Position numbers and translations under genes: made by a program
The notes under the pieces: generated by a model
The model's input: only the letters and a program-made list of their open reading frames with translations
Database searches by the model: none
Told to the model about the DNA's origin: nothing
In this document: one piece after another, positions 52,940 through 61,318 of the stretch
How positions within the stretch are numbered: the stretch's first letter is position 1
Layout of the letters: each line of letters begins with the position of its first letter
Origin: CAWFQB01 sp965277875
GTDB taxonomy: Bacteria; Armatimonadota; Chthonomonadetes; Chthonomonadales; Chthonomonadaceae
DNA length: 64,000 bases
Assembly (NCBI GenBank): GCA_965277875.1
Contig: CBDIDV010000002.1
Span: 2,914,001 to 2,978,000, forward strand
Reading direction: 5' to 3'

Positions 52940-55798
52940 ATGAAGCACCAACCTAATACTAACATTATTCATGTTCCCATCAACATTCCTATCAACATTC
53001 CCGGCATCAAAACCAAGAGGCTGACAGGACGGTTGCCGCGTGTGTTTGCCGTTGCTGTGGGCCTGAGTTTAGCGGCGTCCTGCCTGTCTGTCAACACGGT
53101 ACTCGCGCAGTCGGGGACACAGTCGGTTGTGGCTGCGTCGTCCATGAAGGAACTGCCGCTCAAGGCGTGGGGGCCGTATGCGCGGGCGCATCTTGGCCCG
53201 GCCTGCGCCGTGGATCAGGTTTTGGGCCAGCAATTCGTGTTTCCGCTCGTGATCGCGCAGGAGCAGCAGGCCGTAATGCCCGTGCCGAGCGTGGGCGTGG
53301 GCGGCAAAGCCACATCGCGTTTGAGTCCCGTGATGCTGATGCGCCGCGCAATGGCCCTGTCCTCTGTTCAGGGTCAGGCCGATGATCGCGCGGCGGGCGG
53401 CACGTATGCGGCCTTGAACCGGCGCGCGGCTGTCGTGGACGCCAACGCCGAGGGTCTGCTGTGGTCGTACCGCACGCATTTCGCGCCTGCGGGACTGACG
53501 CAGGCAAACGCCACGCTGCGCCCATCGGCAGCGGATGCTGCGCCCGCCAATGTGCCGAACTCTCCCCCCGGCGCGGCATGGGGGGCAGGCGAGGCCACCG
53601 TAGACTGCTTTCCCGCCTTTGCCGACCCGGACGGCGACGGCCTGCTGCTGCGCGTGTCCCTGACAAACGCCTCCACAACCGAACAGACGTATTGCGTGGA
53701 CTTGCTGGGCGGCATGGACACGCCCAACCCCGCGTTCAGCGGCGAGGGTCTGAGCGTTCGGGCCGCGCCTGACGGGAGCGGCGTCACCATCAGTCATGCC
53801 AAATCGCCTGCCGTGTTCGCGCTGGCCGGCCCCGGAGCGCCGCTGCGGACGCGGGCGTACCGGGTCAGCGACGCTTATTTTGGCCCCTCCGGCGCGGCAG
53901 CGCGCCTGAACGTGGTCGGTGCGGCCCTGCCCAACGGCCTGCTCGCCCCCGCCACGCCGACCCCGAACGCCGACCCAACCGGTGACGATGGCAAAAAGCC
54001 GAGAACGCGAGGACGCGGGCGGAAAAGCGAGGCGGAAAACGCGAACGCGCAGTCTCTGGATGTCCCTACCCTGCCCTCTGTGGAACCGGCAGGCGAAGCG
54101 CAGTACGCCCTGACCCGCGTGGACAGCATCACGGTCGCGCCCGGACAGACAACCACGTTTTTCCTGAGCGTGGGCGTTGGACGAGACGCCGATCTTGCCC
54201 GCGCGTCCGCCCAATCTCTCTTGGGCGCGGCGGGCGATGCGAACGGAACCGGTACGACGGGGGCGTACGCCCTGGCCCTCAAAGCGCGTGACGCGGCCCG
54301 CTATCACAGCGGCCTGCCCGCCCTGGATCGCCTGATGGCCCAGACGCTTGCCAACACGCCCAATAGCGCGGGACGGCGCATCGGCGTTGCCACGCGCCAG
54401 ACCCGCCCGGACAGTACAAGCAGCCTGTATGACCCGGCCCGCGACAGCCTGATGGCCCTGGCCTGGATCAACTACCGGCCCGACCTTGCCGCCGCGCAGC
54501 TTAACGCGTGGTTTCAAACCAAAAACGACACCGACCCTGACGAGATCGCGACCCGCAACCTCCGCGCCACGCCGCCCCTCGGCCTCTTCGCCCTCTGGGA
54601 ACTGTACGAGCGCACTCACGACCGCGCCCTGCTGTCACGCTACTATCCCTACGCCCGTCGTCGCTACCTGGAATTGCTCAGGGCAGGGCGCATCAAGGAC
54701 GAGGATTGGCGCTTCGCATGGCCCACCGGCACAAAGGACGCCGTATTTCTCCCCGGTTCCATTTCGCCCGGTTCTATCTCGTCTCTATCCATCCTGCCTG
54801 TTTCGAATGCGCCCGCGTCTGCCGCGTCTGCAAATGCCATACCTGCAAAAAAAGACACTGCGAATGCGCCCCCAAACCCAATAGCATCTCCCGCGAACGC
54901 GCCTGTCGTCGCCCCGGATTACGCCGCGTATGTGATCCGCGCCGCCCGCATTATGCAGACCATGAGCGAACTCAACGGCGAGGACGCCAGTGTGACGCGC
55001 CGGTACGCCGTGGACGCCTCCGAAGTCGCCCGCGTTCTCAACGCCCTGAACTGGGATGGGGAGCATAAGACGTATGTGCCGGTCACGCCTGACGCCACAG
55101 TGGACAAGCCCGGACTGCCCGGTCGCGCCGACACATTGGCGGGCCTGCTGCCCCTGATAGCGGGAGCCGGCGCCCTGCCGCCCCTTCAGCGCACCGCCCT
55201 GCTCGAAACCCTGACCGACCCCGAACGGTTCTGGAGTCCGAACGGCCTGCGCTCGGTGTCCCTGCATTCGCCCCTGTACCGCCCGGATGACGGCGCGAAC
55301 GGCGCAATCCGCTACGGCCTGAACTGGCTGCTGTGGAAAGCCCTGCTCGACCTGGGCGAGACCGACATGGCCCGCAAACTGGCCGACAATCTGCTGCCCG
55401 CCTACGCCCGCGCTCAGGCCGCGAGCGATACCTGCCCCGAATGGCTCAACGGCGACACGGGCGCGGCGGGCGGCGCGACCGATTACGCGGGCGACGCGGG
55501 CGCGCTGCTCGCCATGCAGGCCGCGTACCATCGTCCCGGCGCGTTTACGAGCGGCTGGAACGCGCATTTTCTCGACAACGGCTATGACGCGGCCAGAGAC
55601 ACGATGCACCTTGTGGTTCGCAGGCTGCACCCGACCGATAAGGTGGTCGTCCTGAGCGTGATGGGCAAGCCGGGCGGCAAATATCTGCTGTCGGGGGCGA
55701 TGACCGGAACGCAGACCGCCGACACGGGCGGCGCGCTGACCCTGACCCTGCCCGCCGACAACACCACCCTTGTCATTGACATCACGCCTGCCGGGTAG
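52940..55798 (+). CDS. Large secreted (alpha/alpha)6-barrel glycosidase-like protein
   Basis: About 952 residues from the ATG at 52940; a TTG at 52901 is also in frame and neither has a clear SD. Signal peptide VFAVAVGLSLAASCLSVNTVLAQ. A beta-rich N-terminal half is followed by a helical barrel with PARDSLMALAWINYRPDLAAAQLNAWF, ATPPLGLFALWELYERTHDRALL, YAVDASEVARVLNALNWDGE and IRYGLNWLLWKALLDLGETDMARKLADNLL. This helical pattern resembles GH63/GH37-type glycosidases. A Pro/Ala/Asn-rich insert lies at about residues 608-655. Catalytic residues cannot be assigned with confidence. Confidence 0.65.
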   Translation: MKHQPNTNIIHVPINIPINIPGIKTKRLTGRLPRVFAVAVGLSLAASCLSVNTVLAQSGTQSVVAASSMKELPLKAWGPYARAHLGPACAVDQVLGQQFVFPLVIAQEQQAVMPVPSVGVGGKATSRLSPVMLMRRAMALSSVQGQADDRAAGGTYAALNRRAAVVDANAEGLLWSYRTHFAPAGLTQANATLRPSAADAAPANVPNSPPGAAWGAGEATVDCFPAFADPDGDGLLLRVSLTNASTTEQTYCVDLLGGMDTPNPAFSGEGLSVRAAPDGSGVTISHAKSPAVFALAGPGAPLRTRAYRVSDAYFGPSGAAARLNVVGAALPNGLLAPATPTPNADPTGDDGKKPRTRGRGRKSEAENANAQSLDVPTLPSVEPAGEAQYALTRVDSITVAPGQTTTFFLSVGVGRDADLARASAQSLLGAAGDANGTGTTGAYALALKARDAARYHSGLPALDRLMAQTLANTPNSAGRRIGVATRQTRPDSTSSLYDPARDSLMALAWINYRPDLAAAQLNAWFQTKNDTDPDEIATRNLRATPPLGLFALWELYERTHDRALLSRYYPYARRRYLELLRAGRIKDEDWRFAWPTGTKDAVFLPGSISPGSISSLSILPVSNAPASAASANAIPAKKDTANAPPNPIASPANAPVVAPDYAAYVIRAARIMQTMSELNGEDASVTRRYAVDASEVARVLNALNWDGEHKTYVPVTPDATVDKPGLPGRADTLAGLLPLIAGAGALPPLQRTALLETLTDPERFWSPNGLRSVSLHSPLYRPDDGANGAIRYGLNWLLWKALLDLGETDMARKLADNLLPAYARAQAASDTCPEWLNGDTGAAGGATDYAGDAGALLAMQAAYHRPGAFTSGWNAHFLDNGYDAARDTMHLVVRRLHPTDKVVVLSVMGKPGGKYLLSGAMTGTQTADTGGALTLTLPADNTTLVIDITPAG

Positions 55799-55831
55799 AA
55801 TAGATCGGGTAAAACGGATCGAGTCGAGCGA

Positions 55832-55955
55832 AAGACAGGTTTCACGCAAAGAAGCAAAGACACAAAGAAAAGACACTAAAGATAAGAAGAACGTGGGCGT
55901 GAAGAACAAACAGCAGAAATATCTCATGCAGAGACACAGAGGAAAGACGAAGGGA
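55832..55955. repeat. Direct-repeat tract with CGCAAAG-type units
   Basis: TTTCACGCAAAGAAGCAAAG and CACAAAGAAAAG (period about 8), then CAGAGACACAGAGGAAAG about 85 bp later in the same orientation. No inverted partner was found. It lies in the gap before the M61 gene. Confidence 0.55.
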
Positions 55956-55962
55956 TCGAATA

Positions 55963-57672
55963 TTGAAAAGTTTGCTGCAAGTGTCGTCGAGATCGCTCGT
56001 GTTGTCAGGTTTGTTTTGTGTGTCGCTGACGGTGGGATTAACGGGGTTAAGATGTGATTCGCAGTCTCCGGCGTCCGCATCCCGGCGCACTGCCCAATCC
56101 CGCGCGGCGAGCAGCAAACAGCAAGCCGCGAGCAGCAAACAACAAATCAATTACGAGGTTACGCCTGTCGCGGCGCGGCCTGACGGTTCCGCGGCCCTGC
56201 TGCATGTCACCGTGTCGTTTTCGGCTTCGCTCCAGACCGCAACCGGCGACATATCCCTCCAGATGCCCGTCTGGTGTCCCGGCGATTATCATGTCCAGAA
56301 TTTCGGCAAGTATGTGCAGAACCTGCAGGCCGTCTACACGCTGGACAACCCGCAGACCGCGTCCCAGACACGGCCTGTCACGCACCCCGACGCCAACACC
56401 TGGGTCGTCAATGTGGGCTTCAAGCCTTTGCAGCCCGCGCATATTACCGTGTCGTATGACCTGCCGCAGATGCCGCCGGGATATTTTAGCGAGAATGTAG
56501 AACTGAGCGAGCATTACGCGTTCGTCAACGGCGCGTCCGCCCTGCTGTACCTGAGCGGGGGCAAAGAATTGCCCGTTGCGCTGACCGTTCACCTGCCAGA
56601 CGGCTGGAAGGCCGAAACGCCCCTGCCCACGGTCGCCATTCCGAACCCGCAACACGCCTTCCCGCAGCTTCCTGTGAAAGCCGCGGATGTACGCTTTGCC
56701 GCGCCCGATTACGACACGCTGGCCGACTCCCCCCTCGTGATGGCCGACCAGACCGCCATGCAGACATACGACCTGAGCGCCGACAGAACCACGCCCACGC
56801 TGTACCGCGCCGTTTACTTCGGCAGTACCGGCCCCGTACCCAACGCAGCCGCGCAGGACGACGTTTTGATGCGATTGGCGCGGGCAGAAAACCGCATCAT
56901 GGGCGGGCCACCCACGCCGCGCTATGACTTTTTCTTTGAGGTCGGCGGGCGCGGCGGCGGCCTGGAACATCTCAATGCCTGCCGCCTGCCCCTGCGCGCC
57001 GGCTCCGACCCGCAGCGATTCGCGCCCTTTGTGGCCCACGAGTTTTTCCATCAATGGAATGTGAAGCGCATCCGGCCCTACGTTCTCGGCCCCTTCGATT
57101 ATGTGCATCCGCCCCACACGCGCAATCTCTGGTTTGCCGAGGGCGTCACGGAATATTACGCGCACATCGCCACGCGCCGGGCGGGATTATACACGACCGA
57201 ACAATTCCTCGCGCACTGGCGGCGGGCCATCGCCCGAATGCAGCGCAACCCCGCCCGCCTCAAAGTCACCGCGGATCAGGCCAGCCTGGATGTGTGGGAA
57301 GCGGGCGGCAGCGAGGGCAGCGGCGGTTTGTCCTACTACGACAAGGGCGAACTCATCGGCCTGTGCCTCGATCTGAAAATCCGCCACGTCACGCAGAATC
57401 GCAAATCGCTCGACGACGTGATGCGCGCCCTGCTGCAAAAGGGCGGACTGCCCCGCCCCGGCTATGGCGAGGACGAACTGCGCGACACCGTCAATAGGGT
57501 GGCGGGACAGGATCTAAGCGAGTTTTACAACCTGCTCGCGCGCTCCACGCAGGAGATGCCGTTCGCCGAATGCCTGTCGTATGCGGGCCTCGACGCCGCC
57601 CTGATGCCCCTGCCCCAACCTACGCCCGAACAGACCGCCCTGCAAGCGCAATGGACAGCGCAGGATAAGTGA
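55963..57672 (+). CDS. M61 family metallopeptidase (glycyl aminopeptidase-like)
   Basis: 569 residues from a TTG with SD AGGGA. Signal peptide SLVLSGLFCVSLTVGLTG. A polar stretch with repeated AASSKQQ comes from a short DNA repeat. A beta-rich N-terminal domain with MPVWCPGDYHVQNFGKYVQNL leads to the catalytic domain: HEFFHQWNVKRIRP (HExxH) and NLWFAEGVTEYY (third ligand Glu), typical of M61. The C-terminal PDZ domain found in many relatives is absent. Acts outside the cytoplasm on peptides. Confidence 0.9.
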   Translation: MKSLLQVSSRSLVLSGLFCVSLTVGLTGLRCDSQSPASASRRTAQSRAASSKQQAASSKQQINYEVTPVAARPDGSAALLHVTVSFSASLQTATGDISLQMPVWCPGDYHVQNFGKYVQNLQAVYTLDNPQTASQTRPVTHPDANTWVVNVGFKPLQPAHITVSYDLPQMPPGYFSENVELSEHYAFVNGASALLYLSGGKELPVALTVHLPDGWKAETPLPTVAIPNPQHAFPQLPVKAADVRFAAPDYDTLADSPLVMADQTAMQTYDLSADRTTPTLYRAVYFGSTGPVPNAAAQDDVLMRLARAENRIMGGPPTPRYDFFFEVGGRGGGLEHLNACRLPLRAGSDPQRFAPFVAHEFFHQWNVKRIRPYVLGPFDYVHPPHTRNLWFAEGVTEYYAHIATRRAGLYTTEQFLAHWRRAIARMQRNPARLKVTADQASLDVWEAGGSEGSGGLSYYDKGELIGLCLDLKIRHVTQNRKSLDDVMRALLQKGGLPRPGYGEDELRDTVNRVAGQDLSEFYNLLARSTQEMPFAECLSYAGLDAALMPLPQPTPEQTALQAQWTAQDK

Positions 57673-57682
57673 TGCGAAATGC

Positions 57683-57789
57683 TTTACCGCGGATGACACG
57701 GATGAAACGGATACACGCGGATATTCTTGAATCAAGATGTTTTTGAATCATCTGCGTTCATCTGCTTCATCCGTGTCATCCGCGGTAAA
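57683..57789. repeat. Inverted-repeat element with 9-bp units (element G)
   Basis: Arms 57683-57724 and 57748-57789 are about 42 bp with few mismatches; outer end TTTACCGCGGATGACACGG. It starts 11 bp after the M61 stop. Confidence 0.92.
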
Positions 57790-57832
57790 TTCTTGCCCTT
57801 ATGTCGCGCAGAGAAAGTTCCTGTCAGCAGGG

Positions 57833-57862
57833 TTGCAATAAATCAGACGACGGTGCTATTAT
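57833..57862 (+). promoter_or_regulatory. Promoter of the GT4 gene
   Basis: -35 TTGCAA (57833-57838) and -10 TATTAT (57857-57862), 18-bp spacer, followed by AAAACG. Confidence 0.65.
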
Positions 57863-57970
57863 AAAACGTTGTTACGCTCGGAACGCGGCCATTTTCCTCC
57901 TGATGGCCGTAACAAGCGGTCTGCATCTTGCTTTTAGCTCTCATTACATCTCCTATTCCGTTGGTTCAGC

Positions 57971-59281
57971 ATGAATATTCTCCAAATCGTCAGCGCCTCG
58001 CGAACGGGCGGCGTGGAACGGCATGTCGTGGTACTCAGCGATTTGCTGCGTCAGCGCGGCCATCGCGTCATGACATTCTGCCCGCCGGGGGAGTGGCTGC
58101 CCGCGCAGATGCGCGGCGCGGGCCTGCCCGTCGAGGAAATAAACATGCACGGGATGCGGCAGTCGTGCGGCGCGGCCCGCGTTCTGCCCCAATTCGCGCG
58201 TGACAACAAGATTGACCTGATCCACTCGCACCTGACACGGGCCACGTACATGGGCTACCTGACGGGGCGATTGACGCGCCTGCCCGTGGTCTCTTCCGTC
58301 CATGTGATGACGCGCGATTTTGTGTATCGCCGATTGTTCCCCAAGCCCGGCAACCAGATCATCACGGTGTCGGAGTACCTGCGCGATTCGCTGATTAGCC
58401 AGGGCATTCCCGCCGCCCGCGTCCGCACCATCCATAATGGAACGAACTTCTTTGCGCCTCCGGTCGAAGCAGACTTGGAGGATACGCATTACAAAGGGAT
58501 GCGCTTCGACGAGGCGGAAGAAAGTCAACCGCGAAGCAGGGAATTAGCGAGTATATTGGAAGCGCGGGAGATAGAGCGAATGGCCTGCGTGGGACGCGGG
58601 GCCGGGACGCGCCTGCGCGACGACGCCGTTGATCGGGAAGACACGCGTGGGGAAGAATTCGACTCTATTCGCGGCAGTCAAGCAAGCAATACGCGCCTGA
58701 CCGTGCATTCCGAGTGGAGCGTTCCGCAGGATGCCGAATTGGTCGGCCTGTTCGGGCGCATCGAGGAGTTCAAGGGGCCGTTTGTGCTGACACAGGCGGT
58801 ACGCAAGATCGTGGCTGCGCGTCCCCGCGCCTACTTCTTCTTTGTCGGCCCCGTTGCTCCCGACGTGCAGCAGGCGCTATGGGAGATCGCCGACCGTGAC
58901 GGCGTGGCGGCTCGCCTGCGCTTTACCGGCGGGCGCGACGACGTGCCGCGCCTGATGGCCGCGATGGATCTTGTGACCCTCCCCTCGCGCTACGAGGCGT
59001 GCAGCATGGCGATCATCGAGGCCATGATGCTGGGCAAGCCCGTCGTCGCCACGCGGGCGGGGGGCAACCCCGAACTGATCCGCGACGGCGAGACCGGCCT
59101 GCTCATCGAGCGCACACCCGACGCGGTCGCCCAGGCGATTATCCGCATTCTCGCCGACCCCGCGCAGAAGCGGCGGATGGGCGAGGCGGCGCAGGCGCGA
59201 GCGGTCTGTCGCTTTTCCGCAAGCGTCATGGTCAATCAGATCGAGGCGCTCTATCAGGAAATGGTTGACAAAAGACAATGA
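57971..59281 (+). CDS. Glycosyltransferase family 4 (GT-B fold)
   Basis: 436 residues. The N-terminal Rossmann domain starts ILQIVSASRTGGVERHVVVL; the C-terminal nucleotide-sugar domain has LFGRIEEFKGP, FTGGRDDVPRLMAAMDLVTLPSRYEACSMAIIEAMMLGKPVVATRAGGNPELI with the E-x7-E motif. Between the two domains (about 165-245) lies an extra charged stretch of about 75 residues (DEAEESQPRSRELASILEAREIERM) not expected in the family. Probably makes surface polysaccharide or glycolipid; the sugar is unknown. Confidence 0.9.
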   Translation: MNILQIVSASRTGGVERHVVVLSDLLRQRGHRVMTFCPPGEWLPAQMRGAGLPVEEINMHGMRQSCGAARVLPQFARDNKIDLIHSHLTRATYMGYLTGRLTRLPVVSSVHVMTRDFVYRRLFPKPGNQIITVSEYLRDSLISQGIPAARVRTIHNGTNFFAPPVEADLEDTHYKGMRFDEAEESQPRSRELASILEAREIERMACVGRGAGTRLRDDAVDREDTRGEEFDSIRGSQASNTRLTVHSEWSVPQDAELVGLFGRIEEFKGPFVLTQAVRKIVAARPRAYFFFVGPVAPDVQQALWEIADRDGVAARLRFTGGRDDVPRLMAAMDLVTLPSRYEACSMAIIEAMMLGKPVVATRAGGNPELIRDGETGLLIERTPDAVAQAIIRILADPAQKRRMGEAAQARAVCRFSASVMVNQIEALYQEMVDKRQ

Positions 59282-59362
59282 ACCGAAAGTGATGGGCCGA
59301 AAAGAGTTAAGCGGAGTCAGTGCGGCACGGCCTTGATATACGTGTAAGTTTCCACCCAGCCA

Positions 59363-59410
59363 ACAGTTGGCCGCAGGCCTGCATAACCAGCGCTTTATAT
59401 GCCGGTTACT
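59363..59410. repeat. 48-bp dispersed element, copy 2
   Basis: Matches 13880-13927 without gaps at about 79%. The ACC..CGC/ATGCCGGT stem keeps some pairing by a T-A to C-G change. Confidence 0.75.
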
Positions 59411-59466
59411 ATGCGGAGATTTACGCTGCAGTGTGCCAGGGTTGTTCAGCAGCGAAAGTGTCTGCT

Positions 59467-59700
59467 TCAACGGTTTTTGCGCCGCTTAACGCTGTCCTTC
59501 TCGTCCCTCTCCTCACCGCTTTGCGCCAGGGCCATATAAGGGTGCGCGATGCGGCCCTGCGCGGTCATCTCCTCCTGTTCGGTCTTGAACTGCGCGATGC
59601 GCCCATTCAGACGGCGCGCGCTCCGCAGCGCCTGCGCCGCCATGAATCCCAGCCACAGCAGACCCAGCATTCCGAACACCAGTTTGAACAACATGCCCAT
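59467..59700 (-). CDS. Small single-helix membrane protein
   Basis: 77 residues. The ATG at 59700 has GGGGGA 8 bases upstream. One membrane helix (LFKLVFGMLGLLWLGFMAAQAL) is followed by a basic and charged tail (RSARRLNGRIAQFKTEQEEM, ending KRRKNR). Family not recognised. It lies between two plus-strand genes. Confidence 0.68.
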   Translation of the reverse strand: MGMLFKLVFGMLGLLWLGFMAAQALRSARRLNGRIAQFKTEQEEMTAQGRIAHPYMALAQSGEERDEKDSVKRRKNR

Positions 59701-59868
59701 ACCACATTTCCCCCTGCCACACTGCTGATTTTGCTTTCGCCATACTCGCAGATGGTTCAGTATACGTTATACGAACGGCGGGATAGCGCATCAGATCGTA
59801 ACGGCAGGAAAGCGCGCATCAGCGCGAATGTAACGCAAAGCGAATAGAATGTTAAAAAAGGAGCAGCC

Positions 59869-61008
59869 ATGATTATCCTGGGCTTGCTGATAGCTGCGTG
59901 GGCAAGTATCTGCCTGGGGCGGTGGCTGTGGGCGCGCGTTCCCACCCATCGGCGGCGAACGGTGCGGGACGCGGCAGGATACGCCGTGCTGTCTCTCTTC
60001 GCCGTTTTGTTTGTCGGGCCGTTCGTGTGGATGCTGTCCACGTCGCTCAAGACCGATACGCAGGTACTCAGCGCCCAGACGCACTGGCTGCCGACGATTC
60101 CGACCATGCGCGTACAGAAACAGGACGAAAACGGCGCGGCCCAGGACGTATATGAGCCGATCATGCAGGCGTCCGCTTCCCCCGGTTCCGGCACGAATCA
60201 AGGCGCGAACGAAGTTGTCGTCGCAAAAGAAAACGACAACGGCACAAGCGACGTTCGCAGCGTTGTGGGCGGCAGGCTGACCGGGTCCGGCACGGTCAAA
60301 AACACTGATTTGAGCGCGGTGCATCGGTTCGCGCCGCAGTGGCACAACTACCCGGACAGCCTGCGCTCGTTCCCCTTTGTGCGCTATACTCTGAACACGC
60401 TGCTTATCTGTACGCTGACCGTGCTGGGAACCGTGCTTTCCGCCGCCCTGCCCGCGTATGGCTTTGCGCGCCTGCGCTGGAAGGGGCGCGAAGCCCTGTT
60501 TTTCCTGCTTATCGCCACTATCATGCTGCCCTCGCAGGTGACGATGCTGCCCGTGTTCCTCATCTTCCGCGCCCTGCACTGGACGGGAACCATACTGCCG
60601 CTTGTCGTGCCGTCCTTCTTTGGCAGCGCGTTCTACATCTTTTTGCTGCGCCAGTTCTTTCTGACCATCCCGCAGGAACTCTCGGACGCGGCCCGCATTG
60701 ACGGCTGCGGCGAGATCGGCATATTATGGCGCATCCTCGCGCCCATCGCCCGCCCCGCGCTCGCCACCGTGGCCCTGCTCTCCTTCACGTCCGCCTGGAT
60801 GGATTTTACCGGCCCGCTCATCTATCTCCACGACGAGCGCACGTACACGCTCGCCATCGGCCTGCTGGCGTTTTTGGGCCGGCACGGCGGCGAGTGGAGC
60901 CTGCTCATGGCGGCAAGCATGGTAATGACCGCGCCGATGCTTATTCTGTTCTTTTTCGCGCAGCGCACCTACATACAGGGTATCGCGCTCACAGGATTAA
61001 AAGGCTAA
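59869..61008 (+). CDS. Carbohydrate ABC transporter permease (MalG type)
   Basis: 379 residues, SD AAGGAG. Six or so membrane helices. The EAA loop is ELSDAARIDGCGEIGILWRILAPIARPALATV, and the protein ends IQGIALTGLKG, both typical of MalG/UgpE-type permeases. The first outside loop (about residues 70-160) is unusually long and Gly/Asn/Ser-rich. No partner permease, binding protein or ATPase is adjacent, so it must pair with products encoded elsewhere. Confidence 0.9.
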   Translation: MIILGLLIAAWASICLGRWLWARVPTHRRRTVRDAAGYAVLSLFAVLFVGPFVWMLSTSLKTDTQVLSAQTHWLPTIPTMRVQKQDENGAAQDVYEPIMQASASPGSGTNQGANEVVVAKENDNGTSDVRSVVGGRLTGSGTVKNTDLSAVHRFAPQWHNYPDSLRSFPFVRYTLNTLLICTLTVLGTVLSAALPAYGFARLRWKGREALFFLLIATIMLPSQVTMLPVFLIFRALHWTGTILPLVVPSFFGSAFYIFLLRQFFLTIPQELSDAARIDGCGEIGILWRILAPIARPALATVALLSFTSAWMDFTGPLIYLHDERTYTLAIGLLAFLGRHGGEWSLLMAASMVMTAPMLILFFFAQRTYIQGIALTGLKG

Positions 61009-61318
61009 AACCGCCACGTACAACCTGCATAAACGCAAAGACAACGCAGAACGCCTCCGAATAGGATAGAATAGCAGGACAAAGCATTTACCGGAAGAAG
61101 CCGGATCACAACGATGTGAATACAGGCGGTCTATTATTCACAAGACAGTTGAGCGCAGGACCGGTACAGCATGACGTAAGTACGCCGACAGTATCGCGTC
61201 CGCGAGGACGCTTGGCAACGCAGTTGCCTCCAAGGTGGGTACGTTCTTTGTACCCGACGTTTTCGGCAGACTTACGCCGCACAAAGCATTTTTGAATTGA
61301 ACAATCAGGAAGAGGATC
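61009..61318 (+). other. Structured leader of the RsmB-like gene, 310 bp
   Basis: Hairpins follow one another: CCGG/CCGG (61091-61104), GTGAAT/ATTCAC (61116-61141), GCGTCC/GGACGC with a GCGA loop (61196-61211), GGCAAC/GTTGCC (61214-61228) and GGGTAC/GTACCC (61237-61255). An outer stem, CGTAAGT..GCCGA near 61175-61188 with TCGGC..ACTTACG near 61264-61277, encloses the last three. This gives a three-hairpin junction like a riboswitch or cis-regulatory RNA. I cannot match it to a known class. Confidence 0.5.

Noticed and set aside
55842..56150. Minus-strand frame starting with a Leu/Ala/Cys-rich hydrophobic run
   Set aside because: It is the antisense reading of the AGCAGCAAACAGCAAG repeat at the start of the M61 gene; no SD.
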